Source: an uncultured Chromatiaceae bacterium
GTDB taxonomy: Bacteria > Pseudomonadota > Gammaproteobacteria > Enterobacterales > Alteromonadaceae
Assembly: GCA_946482325.1 (NCBI GenBank)
Contig: CAMLRA010000133.1
Location: forward strand, 1-11,497
Direction of reading: 5' to 3'
Length of the DNA stretch: 11,497 nt
Position numbers and translations under genes: made by a program. Under the pieces are notes generated by a model that was not told the DNA's origin, made no database searches, and saw only the letters and a list, made by a program, of their open reading frames with translations. How positions within the stretch are numbered: position 1 is the first letter of the stretch; each line of letters starts with the position of its first letter. This document shows, piece after piece, positions 4,484-11,497 of the stretch.

Positions 4484-6733
4484 ATGTTTCAATCCCGCAA
4501 TGACCGTTGTCCGGCGGAAGTGTATCTGGACAACAATGCCACCACAGCTGTATTGCCATGCGCTGCCGCCGCGGTGTTGCATCATATGCAAACCTGTTTT
4601 GGCAATCCTAGCAGCAGTCATAGCACGGGCATTAAAGCTAAAGTAGAGCTCGAATTAACCAGACAGCTGGCCCGCCAGGTGATTGGTGCCAGCCGGGGGC
4701 AAATTGTGTTCACCTCAGGTGCAACCGAAGGCATTCAGACTTCAATTGTCTCGGCTTTGCTCGATGCACGCAGCCGGGGTCAATCCGGCCCGCAAACCCT
4801 GTTGTTATACGGTGCAACTGAACACAAAGCGGTGCCTGAGAGTCTGAAACACTGGAATCAGGTACTGCAGCTTGGCGCCACAATTAAGGCGATCCCGGTG
4901 GATCAGCATGGCATCCTGAATGAGCAGGCGCTGACTGAATTGCTGCCACAAGCGGCGCTGATTTGCACTATGGCCGCCAATAACGAAACCGGTGTGAAAC
5001 AGGATTTAGCCCGGCTCGAAACACTGATCCGCAAGGTCAATCCAGCCGTCCGCTGGATGGTTGACTGCGTGCAGGCGCTTGGCAAGATGTCGCTGGATAT
5101 CGCCAATAGCAGCATAGATTACGCGCCGTTTAGCGGTCACAAGCTCTATGCGCCCAAGGGGATCGGGTTTTTATATGTGCGTGAAGGTGCACCTTATCAG
5201 CCATTTATCGCCGGTGGTGGTCAGGAAAGCGGACTGCGCTCTGGTACGGAAAACTTACCCGGCATTGCGGCGCTGCATGCCATTTTCACCGAATTACTCA
5301 AACCGGCAGACTCAGTATTTCACAGCGTCGACACGTTATGGTCCTATCGCAGTCAGTTACTTGCTGCATTGACGGAGCTATTTCCGGATCTGGTACTGAA
5401 CAGTGACGCGCCTTTTATCGTGCCGACCACTATTAATTTTTCGGTACCGGGTTTTCTCTCCAAAGATATTCTTGATTTATTTGATGCCGGTAATATCCGC
5501 GTTAGTGCCGGTTCTGCCTGCAGTTCTAAAGCCAGTGGCAGCTTTGTGCTCGATGCGATGGGGCTGGAAGAATGGCGCAGTCAGGGCGCGGTGCGCCTGT
5601 CATTTGGCCCGGCGATGACCGCTGCTGAAATCGACGCCGCCTGCAAAGCTATCCGCCGTCTGGTGCCGGTGGTGCACAACTGTTGCCTGGTATTAAATGA
5701 CGCGCAGGACGCCGTGGCGCCGCCGTTGGCCGGTCTGACCCAACTGAAATACGAAGATTTGTGCAGCTATCTGCTGGTCTGCCCACAAAGCCGCGAAGCT
5801 GTGGTGATTGACCCGGTCGAGCCGCTGATGAACCGGCTGGTAAATCTGGTACAGGGGCAGGGGTTGCAGTTGAAGGCCGTACTGGAAACCCATCAGCATC
5901 AGGACCATCCGTCAGTGCGGGCTGATTTTCTCAATGCCCTGGGGATCCATCAGGCGGCACAGACGGGGAACAACGGCTGGCCTGCAGCGTCCGAACTCAA
6001 GGTTGGGGATTTTACCCTACAGGCGTTGGCTACACCGGGTCATAGTGCTGACAGTCTCAGTTTTCTGCTATACCACGGTCAGCAGCTGTTGGCCGCTTTT
6101 GTCGGTGATTTGTTGCTGCCCGGTGGTTTCGGCCGACTGGATTTAACTGGTTCTGACCACAAAGCTTTTGTGCATAGCCTGCAACAATTACAACAAGTCC
6201 TGATGGATGACACGCTGTTACTGAGTAGTCACGACTACGCGCAGCGGTTTTTCACCACCTGGCGCCTGGTGACGCAGGAAAACCCGGAAATTGCCGAGGT
6301 GCTGCAGGCCGGTAGTTTGTCAGCAGGCTGGCAAGACAAACTGGCGCAGCAAAGCCAGCAGTTGCAGCAACAGCAGCAATATCAGTGTGGCATTGTCGAG
6401 GTCAGTTATTCTGATGCGAAAGCGTTAATAGGTCCGGCAGACGTGGCGGCGCTGTTGCAGAAGCATCCACAGCTACAGATTGTCGATGTACGGGAACCGC
6501 ATGAACAAATCGCCGGCGAGATTGAACCGCTGGTGCCTCAGGATGCGAAAGTACAACATTGGCCTTTGTCACAGTTGGCCTGGGCGCTCTGCAGTGGCGC
6601 GATTGAACCGTCTCAGCAATTGTTGTTGGTTTGCCGCTCAGGCAACCGCAGTCTCCTGGCGGCGAAGATTCTAAACCGGTTGGGCTTTGAGCAGGTCTAT
6701 AACCTCAAGGGTGGGGTGGCGCTGTTGAGCTAG
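4484..6733 (+). CDS. Cysteine desulfurase - ETHE1-like persulfide dioxygenase - rhodanese fusion protein
   Basis: The 749 residues form three enzymes in one chain. Residues 13-393 are an IscS/NifS-like PLP cysteine desulfurase: YLDNNATT, TEHKAV (His114), NNETG, Asp194 and Gln197, the PLP lysine in SGHKLYAPKG (Lys220), GLRSGTEN, and the persulfide-forming Cys346 in SAGSACSS. Residues 415-605 are a metallo-beta-lactamase domain of ETHE1 type: SREAVVIDPV, THQHQDH (His470), TPGHS (His520), GDLLLPGGFGRLD (Asp542) and SSHDYA (His583). His470, His520 and Asp542 would hold the iron, and Arg551 sits nine residues after Asp542 as in human ETHE1. A glutamine-rich linker (622-634) leads to a rhodanese domain (640-749) with Cys717 in the loop CRSGNRS. 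Inferred role: persulfide from cysteine is passed on or oxidised to sulfite. A weak AGG lies seven bases before the ATG. There is no signal peptide, so it should be cytoplasmic. Confidence 0.93.
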   Translation: MFQSRNDRCPAEVYLDNNATTAVLPCAAAAVLHHMQTCFGNPSSSHSTGIKAKVELELTRQLARQVIGASRGQIVFTSGATEGIQTSIVSALLDARSRGQSGPQTLLLYGATEHKAVPESLKHWNQVLQLGATIKAIPVDQHGILNEQALTELLPQAALICTMAANNETGVKQDLARLETLIRKVNPAVRWMVDCVQALGKMSLDIANSSIDYAPFSGHKLYAPKGIGFLYVREGAPYQPFIAGGGQESGLRSGTENLPGIAALHAIFTELLKPADSVFHSVDTLWSYRSQLLAALTELFPDLVLNSDAPFIVPTTINFSVPGFLSKDILDLFDAGNIRVSAGSACSSKASGSFVLDAMGLEEWRSQGAVRLSFGPAMTAAEIDAACKAIRRLVPVVHNCCLVLNDAQDAVAPPLAGLTQLKYEDLCSYLLVCPQSREAVVIDPVEPLMNRLVNLVQGQGLQLKAVLETHQHQDHPSVRADFLNALGIHQAAQTGNNGWPAASELKVGDFTLQALATPGHSADSLSFLLYHGQQLLAAFVGDLLLPGGFGRLDLTGSDHKAFVHSLQQLQQVLMDDTLLLSSHDYAQRFFTTWRLVTQENPEIAEVLQAGSLSAGWQDKLAQQSQQLQQQQQYQCGIVEVSYSDAKALIGPADVAALLQKHPQLQIVDVREPHEQIAGEIEPLVPQDAKVQHWPLSQLAWALCSGAIEPSQQLLLVCRSGNRSLLAAKILNRLGFEQVYNLKGGVALLS

Positions 6734-6751
6734 TTTGGCTTTGCGGCAAAC

Positions 6752-6779
6752 AATAAACCCCGCAACTGCGGGGTTTATT
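6752..6779. terminator. Bidirectional terminator between the fusion gene and the anti-sigma gene
   Basis: AATAAACCCCGC (6752-6763) and GCGGGGTTTATT (6768-6779) form a perfect 12-base-pair stem around AACT. The A-rich and T-rich ends suit termination from both strands, matching the converging genes on either side. Confidence 0.85.
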
Positions 6780-6800
6780 CTGTTTTGTCAGCTGACTGTC

Positions 6801-7487
6801 TTAATAAAAAAAGCGTTGCAACGGATTTAACCAGCGCGTCAGGCCTTCTTTAAATTGCAGCGGTGCGCTTAGGACTGACAAACATAAACAAGGTTCGTCG
6901 CTGATATTGCGTGGTTTGTGTGTGTCGTCCGGTGAGTTAATAATCAAATCACCCGGCACGTAACGGCCATGCTCATCAACCATTTCACCCGCCAGCACCA
7001 ATGTCATTTCCAGCCCCTGGTGAGTATGCAGTGGCACGTCCGTTTGCTTGTCGATAAACAGCAAAGACGCGTGATGCGGCTCGCCAGAGGGCAGACGGGC
7101 CGTTGCGATGCCACCCATGCTCAACCATTTACTGCGCTTACCAGCGATGCGGCGCAGGCTGCGTGGCAGTTCAAACTGATAACCGCCGATACTCAGCTGG
7201 CTGTCTGGCAAGGCTGCCGGTTTCACCTGCGGTAACTGCGGTGTGGCCATGATTTTGTTCATCATTTCCAGCCAGTCGCTGCTGTGCACGTCAGTTGCAC
7301 CAGTCGCCGGAGTAGCGGCTGCCAGCTCGGCACCCAAATCAGTCTCGATATCATGACGCAACTGCTGGCAATGTGGGCAGTAGTCCAGGTGCGTGGCGAT
7401 CAGTAATGCCACTTCTGCATTCAGGCTGCCATCGCAAAACAGTTCCAGCAAACTGATGCTCGGGTGATGATTAACGCTCTGAGTCAT
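6801..7487 (-). CDS. chrR: ChrR-type zinc-binding anti-sigma factor with C-terminal cupin domain
   Basis: This 228-residue cytoplasmic protein holds the neighbouring ECF sigma factor inactive. The N-terminal anti-sigma domain has the zinc motif HLDYCPHC (His33, Cys37, Cys40), with His8 as the likely fourth ligand. The C-terminal cupin carries His154, His156, Glu160 and His190. Their spacing equals that of the cupin zinc ligands in Rhodobacter sphaeroides ChrR (His141, His143, Glu147, His177, from memory). Cys200 and Cys202 correspond to the conserved ChrR C-terminal cysteine pair. In R. sphaeroides ChrR responds to singlet oxygen; here the signal can only be guessed as singlet oxygen, peroxide or an electrophile. 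The start overlaps the sigma gene by 17 bases and has AGAGAGG six bases upstream, so the pair is translated together. Confidence 0.92.
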   Translation of the reverse strand: MTQSVNHHPSISLLELFCDGSLNAEVALLIATHLDYCPHCQQLRHDIETDLGAELAAATPATGATDVHSSDWLEMMNKIMATPQLPQVKPAALPDSQLSIGGYQFELPRSLRRIAGKRSKWLSMGGIATARLPSGEPHHASLLFIDKQTDVPLHTHQGLEMTLVLAGEMVDEHGRYVPGDLIINSPDDTHKPRNISDEPCLCLSVLSAPLQFKEGLTRWLNPLQRFFY

Positions 7488-8142
7488 CCAGCGCCTCTCT
7501 TAAACGGTCTAAAGCCAAACGGATCCTGGATTTGACAGTCCCCAGCGGAATGCCCAGTAACTCGGCGACTTCCTGATGAGACATCTCTTCAAGGTATACT
7601 TTTTCCATCACCAGCCGTTGCGCTGGTGGTAATGCCGCGAAATGCGGCGCGAGTTTTTCTGTAATAAGCCACAGTTCCCATTTTTGTGTCTGATGATCTT
7701 CGGCCTCGGGGTAATCACCGTCGGCCCATAAATCATCAGCGGAAATATCGTCTTTGCGGCTTTGTTTTTTCCGCAGCATGTCAAAACGCACGTTGCGGGC
7801 AATGGTAAAAATCCAGGTGGAGGCGCAGCCGCGGTTCGGGTCGAACAAAGCCGCTTTTTGCCAGACGTTCAGCAAAGTGTCCTGCACCATTTCCAGTGCC
7901 TGCTGTTCGTTGCCGAACATTTTGATGCCAAAAGCCCGCAGCCGTGGCGCAAAATAACCAAACAATTCCTGATATGCTTGTTTGTCACGGCTTAGCGCAA
8001 CCAGCGCCAGCGCCTGTTCCCACTGGCCTACTTCGCGGGTCTTCACTTCAGTGCTTGTCAAAGCGTCAGTGCCTGTCAAATCATGCATTCCCTGTGTGGA
8101 AGGTTCAGGTCCATGATGCCGTGCTGTCATCACTAAATCCAT
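7471..8142 (-). CDS. rpoE: ECF-family RNA polymerase sigma factor paired with ChrR (RpoE/ECF11-like)
   Basis: This 223-residue protein has only sigma regions 2 and 4, as in the extracytoplasmic-function group. Region 2 covers about residues 54-125, including AQRL-like core contacts and TWIFTIARNVRFDMLRK near 109-124. Region 4 covers about 165-217, with the helix-turn-helix SHQEVAELLGIPLGTVKSRI at 188-207. The stop lies inside the anti-sigma gene. The first 45 residues are unlike the compact family start, and in-frame ATGs at 8130 and 8088 are alternatives. I kept 8142 because an AGGA lies ten bases upstream and an ECF-like promoter stands at the right distance. Pairing with a ChrR-type anti-sigma factor suggests ECF11-type control of an oxidative-stress regulon. 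The family is certain; the symbol is by analogy and should not be confused with E. coli envelope-stress RpoE. Confidence 0.92.
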   Translation of the reverse strand: MDLVMTARHHGPEPSTQGMHDLTGTDALTSTEVKTREVGQWEQALALVALSRDKQAYQELFGYFAPRLRAFGIKMFGNEQQALEMVQDTLLNVWQKAALFDPNRGCASTWIFTIARNVRFDMLRKKQSRKDDISADDLWADGDYPEAEDHQTQKWELWLITEKLAPHFAALPPAQRLVMEKVYLEEMSHQEVAELLGIPLGTVKSRIRLALDRLREALDDSER

Positions 8143-8175
8143 CGTTCATGCATCCTAAAAACAGTGTCTGGTGCT

Positions 8176-8203
8176 TTTACGCTGCTCGGTTGCTTTCGGT
8201 TCA
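8176..8203 (-). promoter_or_regulatory. Candidate ECF promoter of the sigma/anti-sigma operon
   Basis: Read on the minus strand, TGAACC (8198-8203) and CGTAAA (8176-8181) are 16 bases apart. The AAC-type -35 and CGT-type -10 are common in ECF promoters. The site ends about 34 bases before the sigma ATG, a fitting place for autoregulation. It does not match the TGATCC -35 that I recall for R. sphaeroides RpoE, so assignment to this sigma factor is inference. Confidence 0.4.
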
Positions 8204-8218
8204 TCCCGATCAAAAAAA

Positions 8219-8239
8219 TATAATTCTAAAAAATAGAAT
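8219..8239. promoter_or_regulatory. TATAAT -10 element overlapping palindrome ATTCTA-N5-TAGAAT
   Basis: A perfect TATAAT (8219-8224) has no good -35 at 16-18 bases. It overlaps an inverted repeat of ATTCTA (8223-8228) and TAGAAT (8234-8239) separated by five A. Together they could be a second azoR promoter with an operator, in an AT-rich stretch between the two divergent genes. Confidence 0.35.
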
Positions 8240-8242
8240 GAT

Positions 8243-8270
8243 TGAAGCGTTTTTATGCGATATACGTTCT
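8243..8270 (+). promoter_or_regulatory. Candidate ECF promoter of azoR
   Basis: TGAAGC (8243-8248) and CGTTCT (8265-8270) are 16 bases apart. This repeats the TGAAnC-N16-CGT layout of the candidate sigma promoter on the opposite strand. Transcription would start near 8278, giving a leader of about 58 bases. Confidence 0.35.
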
Positions 8271-8335
8271 GATATTTGTTATTTATGCTGTATTCATTGC
8301 TTCAAACCAAATCCAAACCTGCGAGGAATTCAGCG

Positions 8336-8941
8336 ATGAAAAACGTTTTAGTGGTACAAAGCTCAATTAGCGGCGAAAAAGGCCAGTCGAATCAGTTAAT
8401 CGAACAGTTTATTGCCGCATTACCGGCCGGTTTTAACCGGACCGACGTCGATTTAGTCAGCAAAAACTACCCGCACCTGGCGATGACTGAAATCGCCGCC
8501 TGGATGACGCCGGCAGATAGCCGCACTGAAGAGCAGGCCGCGCTGGCAGCTTTGTCTGATGATGCGATTGCGCAAGTTACTGCCGCAGATGTAATTTTGC
8601 TCGGCGTGCCGATGTACAATTTTGGTGTGCCAAGCCAGCTCAAGGCCTGGTTTGACCGGCTGGCGCGTGCTGGCATCACGTTCAAATACACCGAACAAGG
8701 CCCGGTTGGTTTATTAGCGGATAAACCGGTGATTGTGTTCGCCACCCGTGGCGGCATTTATAAAGATTTACCGGCTGACTCACAAACCCCATTCCTGAAA
8801 AGCTTCCTGAACTTTATCGGCCTGAAAAATGTGCATTTTGTTTATGCTGAAGGCCTGAATATGGGACCAGAGAGCGCCGCTTCTGCGCTCTCTGCAGCTG
8901 CAGCACAGATCCAGAGCTTAACTGCAGATTTAGCGGCTTAA
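8336..8941 (+). CDS. azoR: AzoR-family FMN-dependent NADH:quinone/azo oxidoreductase
   Basis: This 201-residue flavodoxin-fold enzyme uses NADH and FMN for two-electron reduction of quinones and azo compounds, and is cytoplasmic. Conserved blocks shared with E. coli AzoR are VLVVQSSISGEKGQSNQL (the FMN phosphate loop), VPMYNFGVPSQLKAWFD (FMN ring contact), ARAGITFKYTEQGPVGLL, TRGGIYKD, and NFIGLKNVHFVYAEGL towards the C-terminus. I chose the ATG at 8336 because GAGGAA lies seven bases upstream and the product fits family length; the frame is open from an earlier ATG at 8276, but those 20 residues (MLFMLYSLLQ and on) are unlike AzoR. It diverges from the ECF sigma/ChrR operon, and a candidate promoter with the same layout suggests shared control. 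A role in removing quinones or electrophiles during oxidative stress is inferred. Confidence 0.93.
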   Translation: MKNVLVVQSSISGEKGQSNQLIEQFIAALPAGFNRTDVDLVSKNYPHLAMTEIAAWMTPADSRTEEQAALAALSDDAIAQVTAADVILLGVPMYNFGVPSQLKAWFDRLARAGITFKYTEQGPVGLLADKPVIVFATRGGIYKDLPADSQTPFLKSFLNFIGLKNVHFVYAEGLNMGPESAASALSAAAAQIQSLTADLAA

Positions 8942-8952
8942 GCCCCCAGCTG

Positions 8953-9012
8953 GCGCCCGGAGCAGTGCTTCACCGCAACGGGCGCAGCAGCTGCATCGGG
9001 TCGTTGATCCCG
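8953..9012 (+). other. Inverted repeats after azoR, possible weak terminator
   Basis: GCGCCCG (8953-8959) pairs with CGGGCGC (8979-8985) around a 19-base loop, and CGGG (8997-9000) can pair with CCCG (9009-9012). Neither stem is followed by a T-run, so intrinsic termination is doubtful. I see no gene in the 168 bases between azoR and the peptidase. Confidence 0.3.
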
Positions 9013-9038
9013 GTCTTTGGCGATTACGCCGCAGAAGA

Positions 9039-9067
9039 TTGAAATTAAGCTGGCTGCTTTGTATAAC
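9039..9067 (+). promoter_or_regulatory. Sigma70 promoter of the S9 peptidase gene
   Basis: TTGAAA (9039-9044) and TATAAC (9062-9067) are 17 bases apart; each matches 5 of 6 consensus positions. Transcription would begin near 9074, about 36 bases before the preferred ATG. Confidence 0.6.
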
Positions 9068-9109
9068 AACAGCTTCAGTTAACCTCTCAGTTTTATGCGG
9101 CGACCAACA

Positions 9110-11497
9110 ATGAAAACAATCCGATATACCGCTGTCGCGCTGGCTCTTAGCGCTGTGCTGCTATCAGGCCCGGTAATGGCTGCGCGTGAAAATGCCAGTT
9201 ACAACCTGCAAACCCAACAAATTCAAGGCCAAACCGGCCAAACTCTGATGACAATAGAACAAGCCATGGCGCATCCGGACTGGTTAGGCCGTCAGCCGGA
9301 ACTGGCTTATTGGTCGGCAGACAGCCAGTCGGTGATTTATCAGCGTAAACAAGCTGGCAATGAACTGCGCGACTGGCATCAGGTGTCGGTCACTGGTGGC
9401 CAAAGCACCGCGGCTACAAGTGCAGTAGTTGCGCTGAATAATCTCGATGACATCGGCGCCGGCGAGCAGGTGTTCTCCAACGACCGGCAGTTTGCCGGTT
9501 GGATTTTTGAAGGCAATGTGTTTATCAAAGCCATGGCCAGCGGCAAAATCAGCCAGTTGACCCGTTCGAATGATAACCGGCAGGCGCTGCAGTTTTTAAC
9601 TGACGGCCGCGTGGCCTGGCGTCAGGGCTGGGATTTTTACGCGGTGGATCTGCAGACTGGACTGGTAAGCCAGGTTGCCAGCCTGAAGCTGGACGATGCC
9701 CCGAAAGCACCGGCAGTGCCGGAAGGCTATCTGGCGCAGGAACAGCATAAGCTGATCCAGTTTGTTGCGCTTGAGCATAAAAACGCAGTGGATTTACATC
9801 AGCAGCAAGAAGCTATCCGCAAAAATAACACGACTGTTGCAGTGCAGCCGGTTTATCTGGGGAAAGATAAACAAATTTCCGATGCGGCATTATCTCCGGA
9901 CGGCCGTCGCCTGATTGCTGCCGTCGCGGCCAAAACGCGCTGGAATGATGAGCGCGACATTATGCCAAATTACATCACTGACAATGGTGATATCGCTGCC
10001 CAGCCGGTGCGCCGTCGGGTACATGACCAAAAACCTGAACCGGAGCAATTTTTCCTGATTGATTTGGTCAAAGCTCAGGCTACTGAGTTGAAACAAGAAG
10101 TGTTGTCTGGTTTTGACGAAGATGTACTGGCTGCTGTCAAAGCCGAAAACGCTAAACGTGATGGCAAAACCTACAAATCTGAGAAAAAGGCCCGCGCCAT
10201 TACGCTGATTAACGACTGGAGCTGGGATCAGTCTGCCATTCGCTGGAACGCCGACGGCAGCAAGGTGGCGCTGATGCTCAAAGCCTGGGACAACAAAGAT
10301 CGCTGGCTGACCACGGTTGACCTGAATAAGGCCAGTTTTGTGGAGCAGCACCGCCTGCACGACGATGCCTGGATTAACTACGACTTCAACAACTTCGGCT
10401 GGGCTTATGATAACCAGCTGTATTTCCTGTCGGAACAAAGCGGTTACTCGCATTTATACCTGAAACCATTAAAAGGCGAGGCGAAAAAGCTGACTAGCGG
10501 CAGTTTTGAAGTTAGTCAGCCGGTACTGAGCCGCGATGGCCGCACCGTGTATTACCGCGCCAATGCGCAGCATCCTGGCATTTACAATGTGTTTAAAGTG
10601 GCGCTCGACAGCGGCAAGTCGCAGTCGCTGACACAGCTGACCGGCAATGTCAGCTTTAAACTCGCACCAGATGAAAGCAAATTATTGGTACGTTACTCCA
10701 CCTCGTTACAGCCTGAAGAGCTGTACGTGATGGACAACCAGCCGAATGCTGCGTTAAAGCAGCTGACTTACACAGTATCTGACGAGCTTAAGCAAATGGC
10801 ACTGCAGGCACCACAAGTTGTTGCTGTGCCGTCTAGCCATGGTAAAGCCCCGGTCTATGCCAAGTTGTATTTACCCAAAGACTATAAACAAGGTGAAAAA
10901 CGCCGCGCGGTGATTTTTAACCACGGCGCCGGTTATCTGCAAAACAGCGATTTAGGCTGGTCGAGTTATTTCCGCGAGTTCTTTTTCCACAACTTACTGA
11001 CGCAAAAAGGTTATGTAGTGCTCGATATGGATTACCGGGCATCAAAAGGCTATGGCCGCGACTGGCGCACTGCCATTTATCGTCAAATGGGCACCCCGGA
11101 AATTGAAGATTTAGCGGACGGCGTGAACTGGCTGGTGGAAAACGCCCACGTCGACCGCAACCGGATCGGCACTTACGGCGGCTCTTATGGCGGTTTTATG
11201 ACCTTTATGGCGATGTTTAAGCAACCTGAGCTGTTCAAAGCCGGCTCGGCGCTGCGACCGGTGGGCGACTGGGCCTATTACAACCATCCATATACGTCAA
11301 ATATCCTGAACACGCCGGATGTAGACCCTATTGCTTATGAGCGCAGCTCGCCGATTTATTTCACGCAGGGCTTAAAAGGTCAGTTATTGATTAACTCGCC
11401 AATGGTCGATGATAACGTGTTCTTCCAGGATTCAGTTCGCGTGGTGCAGCGCCTGATTGAGCATGAAATCAATAGTTTTGAAACGGCGATTTTCCCG
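9110..11497 (+). CDS. Exported S9-family serine peptidase (prolyl oligopeptidase/DPP IV type; 3' end beyond window)
   Basis: The open frame runs 796 codons to the window edge. Residues 1-24 are a signal peptide with Lys/Arg at the start, a hydrophobic core and VMA before the likely cleavage site, so the enzyme should be periplasmic or secreted. Residues of about 25-570 form a beta-propeller-like region with SPDGRR and WNADGSK repeats. The alpha/beta-hydrolase domain follows, with the oxyanion-side FNHGAGY, the nucleophile Ser692 in YGGSYGGFM and the acid Asp767 in MVDDNV. The catalytic His lies just past the window. The family cleaves short peptides, often after proline or alanine. The bases before Asp767 encode NSP where relatives usually have HG. 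No Shine-Dalgarno sequence is visible; an in-frame ATG at 9095 would add MRRPT, and a stop at 9080 limits the frame. The gene has its own promoter. Confidence 0.93.
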   Translation, partial: MKTIRYTAVALALSAVLLSGPVMAARENASYNLQTQQIQGQTGQTLMTIEQAMAHPDWLGRQPELAYWSADSQSVIYQRKQAGNELRDWHQVSVTGGQSTAATSAVVALNNLDDIGAGEQVFSNDRQFAGWIFEGNVFIKAMASGKISQLTRSNDNRQALQFLTDGRVAWRQGWDFYAVDLQTGLVSQVASLKLDDAPKAPAVPEGYLAQEQHKLIQFVALEHKNAVDLHQQQEAIRKNNTTVAVQPVYLGKDKQISDAALSPDGRRLIAAVAAKTRWNDERDIMPNYITDNGDIAAQPVRRRVHDQKPEPEQFFLIDLVKAQATELKQEVLSGFDEDVLAAVKAENAKRDGKTYKSEKKARAITLINDWSWDQSAIRWNADGSKVALMLKAWDNKDRWLTTVDLNKASFVEQHRLHDDAWINYDFNNFGWAYDNQLYFLSEQSGYSHLYLKPLKGEAKKLTSGSFEVSQPVLSRDGRTVYYRANAQHPGIYNVFKVALDSGKSQSLTQLTGNVSFKLAPDESKLLVRYSTSLQPEELYVMDNQPNAALKQLTYTVSDELKQMALQAPQVVAVPSSHGKAPVYAKLYLPKDYKQGEKRRAVIFNHGAGYLQNSDLGWSSYFREFFFHNLLTQKGYVVLDMDYRASKGYGRDWRTAIYRQMGTPEIEDLADGVNWLVENAHVDRNRIGTYGGSYGGFMTFMAMFKQPELFKAGSALRPVGDWAYYNHPYTSNILNTPDVDPIAYERSSPIYFTQGLKGQLLINSPMVDDNVFFQDSVRVVQRLIEHEINSFETAIFP

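Noticed and set aside
8276..8335. Extended azoR N-terminus from the ATG at 8276
   Set aside because: The added residues are not found in AzoR proteins, and the ATG at 8336 has a clear GAGGAA at seven bases.
7944..8339. 131-codon plus-strand open frame across the sigma gene start and the sigma-azoR gap
   Set aside because: It is antisense to the sigma factor coding sequence and then runs through the promoter region; the product has no recognisable domain.
9005..9010. TGATCC, the -35 I recall for R. sphaeroides RpoE targets, upstream of the S9 peptidase
   Set aside because: No matching -10 lies at the needed distance, and a good sigma70 promoter lies just downstream.
9890..10453. 187-codon open frame on the minus strand inside the S9 peptidase
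   Set aside because: The plus-strand frame over the same bases encodes a continuous, recognisable S9 propeller region; the antisense product resembles no family I know and has no ribosome-binding site of note.

Overview
The window looks like chromosomal DNA from a free-living gammaproteobacterium. FadR and DsbB align residue for residue with the E. coli proteins over long stretches, YfcL and FklB are typical gammaproteobacterial proteins, and the mix (secreted S9 peptidase, ChrR-type anti-sigma factor, coniferyl-aldehyde-dehydrogenase-like ALDH) suggests the Alteromonadales/Rheinheimera-Alishewanella area. That placement is inference; no rRNA or similar marker is present. I see no insertion sequence, phage gene, CRISPR array or tRNA. 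All reading frames are intact, and the two genes cut by the window edges are the ALDH (left) and the S9 peptidase (right).

Layout. (1) 1-527, minus: N-terminal part of an aldehyde dehydrogenase, divergent from (2) a plus-strand pair with overlapping stop and start, an ATP-NAD kinase-like protein and YfcL, followed by the FKBP-type isomerase FklB, which ends at a bidirectional terminator. (3) dsbB (minus) and fadR (plus) are divergent. In E. coli the same neighbourhood has nhaB between them; here it is absent. A FadR-box-like sequence lies over the fadR -10 element, and a second one lies at the ALDH start. (4) 4484-6733, plus: a 749-residue three-domain protein that joins an IscS/NifS-like cysteine desulfurase, an ETHE1-like persulfide dioxygenase and a single-domain rhodanese, apparently with all key catalytic residues present. 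It has its own promoter with a palindrome at the expected start point, and its own terminator. This is the most interesting gene in the window. (5) 6801-8142, minus: an ECF sigma factor overlapping its ChrR-type zinc/cupin anti-sigma factor, divergent from an AzoR-family FMN-dependent NADH oxidoreductase on the plus strand. The space between them holds two divergent TGAAnC-N16-CGT elements, which could put both transcription units under the ECF sigma factor. (6) 9110 to the end, plus: an exported S9-family serine peptidase, truncated by the window.

Together the genes point to thiol, persulfide and redox housekeeping (DsbB, the sulfur fusion protein, the ECF/ChrR system, AzoR) beside fatty-acid control (FadR, possibly reaching the ALDH). 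The functional links between units are inferred from promoters and adjacency only.
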